From Dehalococcoidia bacterium (GTDB lineage: Bacteria > Chloroflexota > Dehalococcoidia > Lucifugimonadales > Lucifugimonadaceae), in contig PAOY01000032.1 of the NCBI GenBank assembly GCA_002710135.1, forward strand, positions 1 through 60,424: a DNA stretch of 60,424 nucleotides. Reading direction: 5' to 3'. The notes beneath the pieces are model-generated. The model had not been told where the DNA came from. It worked only from the letters and a program-made list of their open reading frames with translations, and searched no databases. Below are positions 51,801 to 59,554 of this stretch, one piece after another. Within the stretch, counting starts at the first letter, position 1, and every line of letters starts with the position of its first letter. Both the position numbers and the translations under genes were made by a program.

Positions 51801-52361
51801 AACATAACTTCTATAGGACTTGAATTATACAATTCTTTATTAGAATCTGCTATTGAATCTCTAAAAAATGGGAATGAAGAAGAATTAAACTTTTTCCTAA
51901 TTAATACTGTTGATATAGATATAGATTCAAGAATTCCTGAAGAATATATTGAGGATATTAAGATAAGACTTAATTTGTACATGCGTCTATCTAAAATAAG
52001 AGAAATTAAAGATTTAGAAGAAATCAAGAATGAAATAGAGGATAGATTTGGAGAGATCCCTACTGAATTAGAAAGACTAATCAGAATAACTAAAATAAAA
52101 ATACTCTGTCATAAGTCAAAAAACATTATTTCTATCTCAGGAAACAATGAAGGCATTACAATAAAATTCAAAGATTCTCTTCTTGACATAAAATTTATTC
52201 TTGAAAATCGTATAGAACATAATATAGATATTAAATCAAAAACTATGTTGTTTATTCCTGATGATTCTGAGATGGTTTTAGAGGAAACAGAAAAATTGAT
52301 TTACCAAATGATAAAAATCCAAGATGAAATAATTGAAAAGTTTAAAAATATTTCAGAGTAA
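48879..52361 (+). CDS. mfd: Transcription-repair coupling factor
   Basis: [71 protein letters not shown]. Confidence 0.97.
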   Translation: [1160 protein letters not shown]

Positions 52362-52384
52362 ATTGTTAGATAAAGGGAAGAAAA

Positions 52385-53191
52385 ATGAAACTTACAAATC
52401 CAGAAATTATAAAGTCTATAACAAGCTCTTGGAAGGGTAATCGTGATAAAAATTCTAGACCTTTAGTACCGAAGGATATTATTGATCGAATGAAATTAGT
52501 TACTACTGAAGAAGCATGGGGAACTTGTAGAAAAAATGGGTATCATCATCAGTTTGCAGGTAATTGGCATAACTTACATCCAGATAGAGTAATTGTAGGA
52601 AGAGCTGTGACTTGTAGATGGGTTCCAAAAAGACCTGACCTTGATGATGCAATTGAGAACCAGGGTAAAAAAGAAAATAGAATAGGGTTTCAAAATTCAT
52701 GGGTTATAGATGAGTTAGAGGAAGATGATTTAATTGTTGTGGATCTTTTTGGAAAAATTTTTGATGGAACATTTGCAGGAGATAACTTAACTACTGCAAT
52801 AAAATCCAAGTCGGGAACAGGCATGGTGATAGACGGAGGAATAAGAGATACTCAAAGAATATATGATATGGATAATTTCAACGCATTCGTTAAAGGATTT
52901 GATCCAAGTGCAATTAATGACGTTAGTATGCCTGAAATTAACGGAGTTACAAGAATAGGAGAAGCAACTTGTATTCCAGGAGATATTGTTTTGGGAACAA
53001 TGTCTGGTATTATTTTTATTCCACCTCACCTAGCAGAAGAAGTAGTACTGTCATCAGAAAACGTTAGATTGAAAGATGAGTTTGGACAGCAAAGAATTAT
53101 GGAAGGCAAATATACTCCAGGGGAAGTTGATAGAGAGTTCTCTGATGAAATGAATAAAGATTTTGAAAATTGGAAAAATAATAGAAAGTAG
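52385..53191 (+). CDS. RraA-like family protein (possible HMG/sugar-acid aldolase)
   Basis: VIVGRAVTC, DDLIVVDLFGK...GDNLTTAIKSKSGTGMVIDGGIRDTQRI, PGDIVLGTMSGIIFIPPHLAEEV. Confidence 0.82.
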   Translation: MKLTNPEIIKSITSSWKGNRDKNSRPLVPKDIIDRMKLVTTEEAWGTCRKNGYHHQFAGNWHNLHPDRVIVGRAVTCRWVPKRPDLDDAIENQGKKENRIGFQNSWVIDELEEDDLIVVDLFGKIFDGTFAGDNLTTAIKSKSGTGMVIDGGIRDTQRIYDMDNFNAFVKGFDPSAINDVSMPEINGVTRIGEATCIPGDIVLGTMSGIIFIPPHLAEEVVLSSENVRLKDEFGQQRIMEGKYTPGEVDREFSDEMNKDFENWKNNRK

Positions 53192-53197
53192 AAGAAT

Positions 53198-54547
53198 ATG
53201 TCAAATAAAGTTAAATCACATTCAAATCCTTCAGACTTAAGAATAACTGATATGAGAATATCGGTTATTGGAGAAGGGGGATGGAGATGGCCTATAATCA
53301 AAATTTACACAAATCAAGATATTATTGGTCTAGGAGAAGTGAGAGATGGAGCAAGTGCTAGATATGCATTAATGCTTAAGAGTAGGCTTTTAGGTGAAAA
53401 TCCATGTGATGTAGAAAGATTATTTAAAAAAATAAAACAATTTGGAGGTCATGGTAGACTTGGTGGAGGCGTATGTGGAGTAGAAATGGCTCTAATGGAT
53501 TTAGCCGGCAAAGCTCATGGAGTTCCAGCCTATATGCTTGCTGGAGGTAAATATAGAGATCAAATTAGAGTTTATTCTGACACACCTTCAAAAAAAGATC
53601 CAGTAGAGATGGGAAATGCACTCAAAGAACGAATGGATAGAGGATTTACTTACCTAAAAATGGATATAGGAATTTGGATTTCTGAAAATGTTCAGGGAGG
53701 ATTAATTTTCCCTAATGATTATACTAATGACAAAAATATCGAAGCCTCAACAGGAGGTTCTCTCAAGAGTATGATTGCAGAATCTCAAAATGTAATGCAC
53801 CCTTTTACAGGAATACAGCTAACTGATAAAGGTATTTCTGAAATATCTGAATATGTAAAAGTTGTTAGAGACATAGTAGGTTATGAGATTCCTATAGCTA
53901 CAGATCATTTTGGACATATAGGATTGGAAAGTTGCATTAGATTAGGAAAAGAGTTAGATAAATATTCTCTTGCTTGGTACGAGGACATGATTCCATGGCA
54001 GTATACAAATCAGTGGAAACAGTTAAAAAATTCTGTAGATACACCTGTTTGTACTGGTGAAGATATTTATTTATTAGAAGGATTTAAACCATTAATTGAT
54101 AATGAAGCAGTTTCAATTATTCATCCTGACTTAGCAACTTCTGGAGGTATATTAGAAACAAAAAAAATTGGTGATTATGCTCAAGAAAAAGGAATACCTA
54201 TGGCACTTCATCAAGCGGGTTCCCCAATAGTTGCTATGGCAAATGTTCACTGTGCAGCAGCTACAGAAGGTTTTATAGCATTAGAAATGCATTCTGTAGA
54301 CAATCCATGGTGGGATGAAATTGTAAATTTTGAAACAGAAAAAATTATAAACAATGGGTTCGTTAAGGTGCCGGAATCTCCTGGATTAGGAATAGAACTA
54401 AATGAGGAAGCAGTAAAAGAACATCTTGCAAAATCATCTGAAGGGGTTCATGGTGCTAACAAGAAATTTTCTATATATCCTCAAGGAGCATTCGAGGATA
54501 CATCAGAATGGGATAATCTAGATTCTCATGATAGAACTTGGAGTTAA
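53198..54547 (+). CDS. Mandelate racemase/muconate-lactonizing (enolase superfamily) protein
   Basis: GLGEVRDGAS, GVCGVEMALMDLAGKAHGVPAYMLAGGKYRD, TYLKMDIG, PIATDHFGHIG, YEDMIPW, CTGEDIY, MALHQAGSP. Confidence 0.9.
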   Translation: MSNKVKSHSNPSDLRITDMRISVIGEGGWRWPIIKIYTNQDIIGLGEVRDGASARYALMLKSRLLGENPCDVERLFKKIKQFGGHGRLGGGVCGVEMALMDLAGKAHGVPAYMLAGGKYRDQIRVYSDTPSKKDPVEMGNALKERMDRGFTYLKMDIGIWISENVQGGLIFPNDYTNDKNIEASTGGSLKSMIAESQNVMHPFTGIQLTDKGISEISEYVKVVRDIVGYEIPIATDHFGHIGLESCIRLGKELDKYSLAWYEDMIPWQYTNQWKQLKNSVDTPVCTGEDIYLLEGFKPLIDNEAVSIIHPDLATSGGILETKKIGDYAQEKGIPMALHQAGSPIVAMANVHCAAATEGFIALEMHSVDNPWWDEIVNFETEKIINNGFVKVPESPGLGIELNEEAVKEHLAKSSEGVHGANKKFSIYPQGAFEDTSEWDNLDSHDRTWS

Positions 54548-54596
54548 GATTTATAAACCAGGTTATTCTTACTTAAATTTCTGATTTCAATAGGTT

Positions 54597-54653
54597 GAAT
54601 TGTGTAGCTATCAATAGATTCTGGCTGGAATATTAATAGCTACCATCCAATTC
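54597..54653. repeat. Nested inverted repeats (GAATTG...CAATTC enclosing GTAGCTAT...ATAGCTAC)
   Basis: 54597-54602/54648-54653 and 54604-54611/54636-54643 are reverse complements. Confidence 0.6.
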
Positions 54654-54679
54654 TATCAATTATTTATGAATGAAATTAG

Positions 54680-54713
54680 AAATAGCTGTTTTAGGTTCAT
54701 GTATCAGCTATTT
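54680..54713. repeat. 9-bp perfect inverted repeat AAATAGCTG...CAGCTATTT
   Basis: 54680-54688 and 54705-54713 are exact reverse complements; overlaps the 3' end of the minus-strand ORF 54704-54937. Confidence 0.6.
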
Positions 54714-54937
54714 AGATCTATATCAGCCCCATAAAGATGTTCAAGAACCAAAGCAAAACCTCTGATCTCATGAGGCTTTCCAGTTGTAAGAAGCATTTGA
54801 CCTTTTTTTATTGTTTCAGGAGGAATTTTTGAAGAAAAATCAATTCCTCTTTGATCGCACTTAATTTGAATATCCTCAATTACTGAATTGAGCTTATTGA
54901 CTGCTTCTGAATATAGTTCATAGCTAGATTTATTCAT
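54704..54937 (-). CDS. Hypothetical protein, 77 aa
   Basis: Non-overlapped ORF in an otherwise unexplained gap, coupled by ATGA to an upstream 40-aa ORF; no family recognised. Confidence 0.5.
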   Translation of the reverse strand: MNKSSYELYSEAVNKLNSVIEDIQIKCDQRGIDFSSKIPPETIKKGQMLLTTGKPHEIRGFALVLEHLYGADIDLNS

Positions 54938-55056
54938 CCAAGATATACATTTGTTTCATCATCTGGTTCAAATACTTCATTTAGAAACTTAAATTTATCT
55001 TTTCTATTAATCGGCATTTCTGAATTAGGTTCTTCTTTTTTACTCTTATCGGTCAT
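54934..55056 (-). CDS. Hypothetical small protein, 40 aa (not in ORF track)
   Basis: MTDKSKKEEPNSEMPINRKDKFKFLNEVFEPDDETNVYLG*; stop overlaps the start of ORF 54937 as ATGA. Confidence 0.45.
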   Translation of the reverse strand: MTDKSKKEEPNSEMPINRKDKFKFLNEVFEPDDETNVYLG

Positions 55057-55112
55057 ATAAATATTATGAGTCAATTAGAGTAATTATTCAAATATAATTA
55101 TGGTGTAAATTA

Positions 55113-55153
55113 ATTTTCAACGTGATTTTCAAGCTCAGATACTGGTTGAAAAT
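55113..55153. promoter_or_regulatory. 9-bp perfect inverted repeat ATTTTCAAC...GTTGAAAAT upstream of the YjhG-like dehydratase
   Basis: 55113-55121 and 55145-55153 are exact reverse complements with a 23-nt spacer, about 75-115 nt upstream of the 55227 start. Confidence 0.35.
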
Positions 55154-55226
55154 CTAATAATTACGTAATTTATATCAATAGATATATATCTCTCTTTATA
55201 ATAATTTATTATTAAGTCATAAGAGA

Positions 55227-57245
55227 ATGATCGGAGAGAATGTGGTACAAGATAAAAACTTAAATGTCTCGTTTTTAGACATCATAGAGGGACCCTCAGA
55301 AGCAACATACAAAATTCAAACACATGCAGATGGGCCTTCAGGAAGTATTCCTTTTACACCAGAAATATTAATTAATGAACCAAGCGGTAACCATTTTGGA
55401 TTAACTCAGAATGCAGGTATGGGATGGAATCCAAGTGAATTACTAAGAAAACAATTTTTAATTTTATCCACAAGCGGAGGATTAAAAAATAAAGATGGAG
55501 AACCTATCGCTTTAGGATTTCACACAGGACACTGGGAATTATCCACATTAGTAGAAAATGCGGCAAATACTATTAACGAGATGGGAGGTTTGCCTTTTTC
55601 TGCATATTGTTCAGATCCTTGTGATGGAAGAACTCAAGGAACAACTGGAATGTTCGATTCTTTGCCATATAGAAATGATGCCGCAAAAGTTTTTAGAAGA
55701 ATTGCTAGGTCATTACCAACATCAAAGGCTGTCATGGGGATTGCATCATGTGACAAAGGATTACCTGCTATGATGATGGCCTTAGCAGGCATGAAGAACA
55801 AACCTTCAATAATAGTACCAGGAGGTTCAACATTAGCACCTAAAAACGGAGAGGATGCAGGAAAAATTCAATCTATCGGTGCAAGATTTGCTCAAGGAGA
55901 GATATCCCTAGAGTATGCTCAAGACATGGGATGCAGAGCTTGCGCTTCCCCCGGAGGAGGTTGTCAATTTTTAGGAACTGCTGGAACCTCTCAAGTTATC
56001 GCTGAATCTTTAGGAATAGCATTAACTCATTCTGCTTGTACACCAAGTGGTACTCCAGCATGGATAAATAATGCAAAAAGATCTGCAAAAGCTCTAATGA
56101 ATTTGGAAGAGAAAAAAATCAATATTGAACAAATTCTTACAGATAAAGCTTTTGAAAATGCAATGGTTCTTCATGCTGCTTGTGGAGGATCTACTAATTT
56201 ATTACTTCATTTACCAGCAATAGCTCATGCTGTAGGAAGAAAAAGAATGAATGTTGAAGATTGGGCTAGAATTAATAGCTATGTACCAAGACTTGTTGAT
56301 GTTTTACCAAATGGACCTGTTGGGCATCCAACTGCACAATTTTATGCAGCTGGCGGAGTTCCTGAAGTAATGCTAAACCTAAAAAAATTAGGATTGCTAA
56401 ATTTAGACGTAATTACAGCAACGGGAAAAACACTAAGAGAAAATTTGGAATGGTGGGAAGAATCAGATAGAAGAAAATATGTAAGAAATTTTCTATCCGA
56501 AAACGATAAAGTTGATCCAAACAATGTAATAATGAGTAAGTCTAATGCAACTCTAAAAGGGCTTACTTCAACAGTAACTTTTCCTTTAGGAAATATTGCC
56601 CCTGAAGGATCTGTCATTAAATCCACAGCTATAGACCCTGATGTAATTGATGAAGATGGAGTTTACAGGAACACGGGATATGCAAGAGTTTTCAACTCTG
56701 AAAATGATGCAATGAGATCTATAAAATCTACAGGTCCAGATAAATTAAAAAAAGGTGAAATACTGGTAATAATTTGCGGAGGACCTAATGGAACAGGAAT
56801 GGAAGAAACTTACCAAATTACAGCTGCTCTAAAACACTTATCCTACGGTAAAGAGATAGCATTACTTACAGATGCAAGATTTTCTGGAGTTTCTACTGGA
56901 GCGTGTATAGGACATATAGGACCTGAAGCATTAGCAGGAGGCCCTATTGGATTACTCAAGGAAGGAGACCTGATAGAAATTATTATTGATACAAAAAAAT
57001 TATCTGGCTCGATAAATCTTGTAGGAGAAAATGGTGAAAATAAGGGAAAAGATTGGGGAGATAAAGAATTTAGCCACAGGAGTGCTTCATTAGAAATAAA
57101 AGCAAATAAAAACTTACCTGATGACACAAGATTATGGGCTGCTTTACAGGATGTTAGTGGAGGCACTTGGGGAGGATGTGTTTATGATGTTGATAAAATT
57201 ATTGAAACTCTTAAGGCAGGAAAAGAGGCTCTAAGGAAAAAATAA
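55227..57245 (+). CDS. IlvD/Edd family dehydratase, YjhG-like (D-xylonate dehydratase type)
   Basis: YKIQTHADGPSGSIPFTPEILINEPSGNHFGLTQNAGMGWNPSEL, YCSDPCDGRTQGTTGMFDSLPYRNDAAKVFRR, GIASCDKGLPAMMMALAG, GCRACASPGGGCQFLGTAGTSQVIAESLG; resembles YjhG over its full length. Confidence 0.9.
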   Translation: MIGENVVQDKNLNVSFLDIIEGPSEATYKIQTHADGPSGSIPFTPEILINEPSGNHFGLTQNAGMGWNPSELLRKQFLILSTSGGLKNKDGEPIALGFHTGHWELSTLVENAANTINEMGGLPFSAYCSDPCDGRTQGTTGMFDSLPYRNDAAKVFRRIARSLPTSKAVMGIASCDKGLPAMMMALAGMKNKPSIIVPGGSTLAPKNGEDAGKIQSIGARFAQGEISLEYAQDMGCRACASPGGGCQFLGTAGTSQVIAESLGIALTHSACTPSGTPAWINNAKRSAKALMNLEEKKINIEQILTDKAFENAMVLHAACGGSTNLLLHLPAIAHAVGRKRMNVEDWARINSYVPRLVDVLPNGPVGHPTAQFYAAGGVPEVMLNLKKLGLLNLDVITATGKTLRENLEWWEESDRRKYVRNFLSENDKVDPNNVIMSKSNATLKGLTSTVTFPLGNIAPEGSVIKSTAIDPDVIDEDGVYRNTGYARVFNSENDAMRSIKSTGPDKLKKGEILVIICGGPNGTGMEETYQITAALKHLSYGKEIALLTDARFSGVSTGACIGHIGPEALAGGPIGLLKEGDLIEIIIDTKKLSGSINLVGENGENKGKDWGDKEFSHRSASLEIKANKNLPDDTRLWAALQDVSGGTWGGCVYDVDKIIETLKAGKEALRKK

Positions 57246-58520
57246 ATGTCAGTAAAAATTATACCGGTAGATAAATCAAATATATTCAATTGGAGAAAAT
57301 CAGTAAGAACCGTTTTTGGAGATATACCAGATGATGATGTCGTAAAAAGAATGGTTAGAGACAGGTTCATGATAGATTTTGATAATTGGAATGAACCTAG
57401 TGATAGGTTATTGGCTGCTATGGATACGAAAACAGGCCAAATTGTAGGCACAGGAGGTGCAGATCAATATGTACTTACAGTTCCTGGTGGAAATACAATT
57501 GGTATGGCAGGAATAATGGGTATGGGCACCTTGCCAACCCATAAAAGAAAAGGTATTTTTTCTTCTGTGATAAATAAATTACATTCACAGGCAAAAGAAA
57601 GAGGAGATGTTATTGCGGGTTTATGGGCATCTCAATCTTTACTCTACACAAGGTTTGGTTATGGCCTTTCGACTTTAAGAGAGGACTGGACAATTAATAC
57701 AAATCATACCAATTTATTAAAACAAAAAAGAGAATCTATAAGATTTGAGCTAGTTGATAAAGAAAAAGCATTAATTGAGATTCCTAAAATTTATGATACT
57801 TTCAGAAAATGTCAAAATGGAGCCACTGACAGAACTGAAGGTTACTGGAATTACATACTTTATGAAGATGACTCAGCTAAATACAATAAATCAGGGAATT
57901 GTGGTTTCTTTTTTGTTTTAGCATACAAAGATAATAAGCCTTCTGGATATGCAATTTATAATTTTAATAAAGAATCAGGAGTTGCTCATGAAGATGACAA
58001 AGGCACGCTTGATGTACAAGAAATAATTTCAACAGATAAAGAAACAAATATTGCTTTATGGCATTATATATTTGGTATTGAATTAGTTGAAGAAATAAAA
58101 ATTAATCAAAGAGCTCCAAGCGATCCGCTCTACTTAATGTTAGAAAATCCTAGAAAATTAAAGAGAGAAACTATAGATGGTTTATGGGTACGAATAGTAG
58201 ATCCTATTAAGATGCTTGAAAAAAGAAAATATAATTCTGAAGGAAATATAACGATTTGTATTGCTGGCCAAAACCAAAAAGATATTGAAGGAACCTACTC
58301 AATTGAAACAGACGGAACTAACACTGAAGTAAAGAAAGTAAATAAGAAACCAGATATTTCTATGAAGGCTTCTGATCTAAGTTCTATATATTTTGGGGCT
58401 GTTTCACCAGGAGAATATTTTCAAGCAGGGAATCTTGAGATTGAAAATCAGAATTCTCTAATTGAATTATCAAAAATGTTTTTTGTACAACAAGCACCAT
58501 GGTGCAACACGGACTTTTAA
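57246..58520 (+). CDS. Eis-like GNAT N-acetyltransferase with SCP2-like C-terminal domain
   Basis: AGIMGMGTLPTHKRKGIFSSVINKLHSQAKERGDVIAGLWASQSLLYTRFGYGLS; C-terminal SCP2-like MKASDLSSIYFGAVSPGEYFQAGNLE. Confidence 0.82.
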   Translation: MSVKIIPVDKSNIFNWRKSVRTVFGDIPDDDVVKRMVRDRFMIDFDNWNEPSDRLLAAMDTKTGQIVGTGGADQYVLTVPGGNTIGMAGIMGMGTLPTHKRKGIFSSVINKLHSQAKERGDVIAGLWASQSLLYTRFGYGLSTLREDWTINTNHTNLLKQKRESIRFELVDKEKALIEIPKIYDTFRKCQNGATDRTEGYWNYILYEDDSAKYNKSGNCGFFFVLAYKDNKPSGYAIYNFNKESGVAHEDDKGTLDVQEIISTDKETNIALWHYIFGIELVEEIKINQRAPSDPLYLMLENPRKLKRETIDGLWVRIVDPIKMLEKRKYNSEGNITICIAGQNQKDIEGTYSIETDGTNTEVKKVNKKPDISMKASDLSSIYFGAVSPGEYFQAGNLEIENQNSLIELSKMFFVQQAPWCNTDF

Positions 58521-58528
58521 TTAAATTG

Positions 58529-59248
58529 ATGAATAAATCCATATATAAAATTAAAGGAATGACGTGCGATGGATGTGTTTCCACAATAAAAACAAAATTA
58601 GAACTAGAAATAGATATTTCTGAAGCTATTATCGACTTAGAAACAGAGAATCTAGAGCTTTTATCAGACAAAATATATACACCTGATCAGCTCACTAAAA
58701 TTATAAGTTCCGTTGGAAATTATAGTATCTTGGAGAATAAAGGGAAAAAAACTAACCGAATTATAGACTACTTCAGTACATATAAGCCGATTTTTATAAC
58801 TCTGGGACTCGTATCTCTTCTATCATTAATTTCATTTGTTAATTATGGAAATAAAAATGATGAAATAATGAGATATTTTATGGGCTATTTTTTCATAATT
58901 TTTTCATTTCTAAAGCTTCAGGATATAAAAAGCTTTTCGATATCATTTTCAAATTATGACCCCATTACTAATAGAATCAGTTCTTTTGGAATCATCTATC
59001 CTTTTATTGAATTGAGCTTAGGTATATTTTTTCTATTAGGACAGTTCTTAGTAACTGCAAATCTAATAACTTTAATAATATTGCTGCCCCAAACTTATGG
59101 CATAGTTAAAAAATTAAGAAAAAATGAGATGATTAATTGTGCATGCCTTGGCTCATCATTTAACATCCCTCTATCAAATCTTACGGTTATTGAAAATCTG
59201 CTAATGTGTGTAATGGCTTTATATTTTCTAGTTGATATTATAATTTGA
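58529..59248 (+). CDS. HMA (metal-binding) domain fused to MauE/DoxX-like membrane domain
   Basis: MNKSIYKIKGMTCDGCVSTIKTKLE (HMA, MTCxxC) followed by four or so TM segments and NCACLGSSFNIPLSNLTVIENLLM (MauE-like). Start may also be 58499. Confidence 0.72.
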   Translation: MNKSIYKIKGMTCDGCVSTIKTKLELEIDISEAIIDLETENLELLSDKIYTPDQLTKIISSVGNYSILENKGKKTNRIIDYFSTYKPIFITLGLVSLLSLISFVNYGNKNDEIMRYFMGYFFIIFSFLKLQDIKSFSISFSNYDPITNRISSFGIIYPFIELSLGIFFLLGQFLVTANLITLIILLPQTYGIVKKLRKNEMINCACLGSSFNIPLSNLTVIENLLMCVMALYFLVDIII

Positions 59249-59338
59249 TTATGATTCTAAAAAATATTAGATCAACAAACGTCTTATTTACAGCTTAGGT
59301 AATTTAAAAAAATAATTTAATTTAGCAGAGGAGAAAAA

Positions 59339-59554
59339 ATGAGTAGATTACAAATAATGATGATTGAAATAGGAGGGTTATTAATTATTTCTTTTGTTAT
59401 AAGAATTTTACTGAATATGTATGGTGTTGAAGAAGGAATTTTTACAAGATGGTTTCCAATAGTAGCTGCACTATTGATTGTTTACGGAATTAGGTTTAAA
59501 ATTAGAAAAAAAATAATCACAAAAAATCAAAGTAAAAATGACAACGAAAAATAA
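59339..59554 (+). CDS. Small two-TM membrane protein
   Basis: Two hydrophobic segments plus basic tail; preceded by GAGGAG; overlaps the next CDS by 17 nt. Confidence 0.6.
   Translation: MSRLQIMMIEIGGLLIISFVIRILLNMYGVEEGIFTRWFPIVAALLIVYGIRFKIRKKIITKNQSKNDNEK

Noticed and set aside
51641-52027. 128-aa minus-strand ORF
   Set aside because: Antisense to mfd; shadow ORF.
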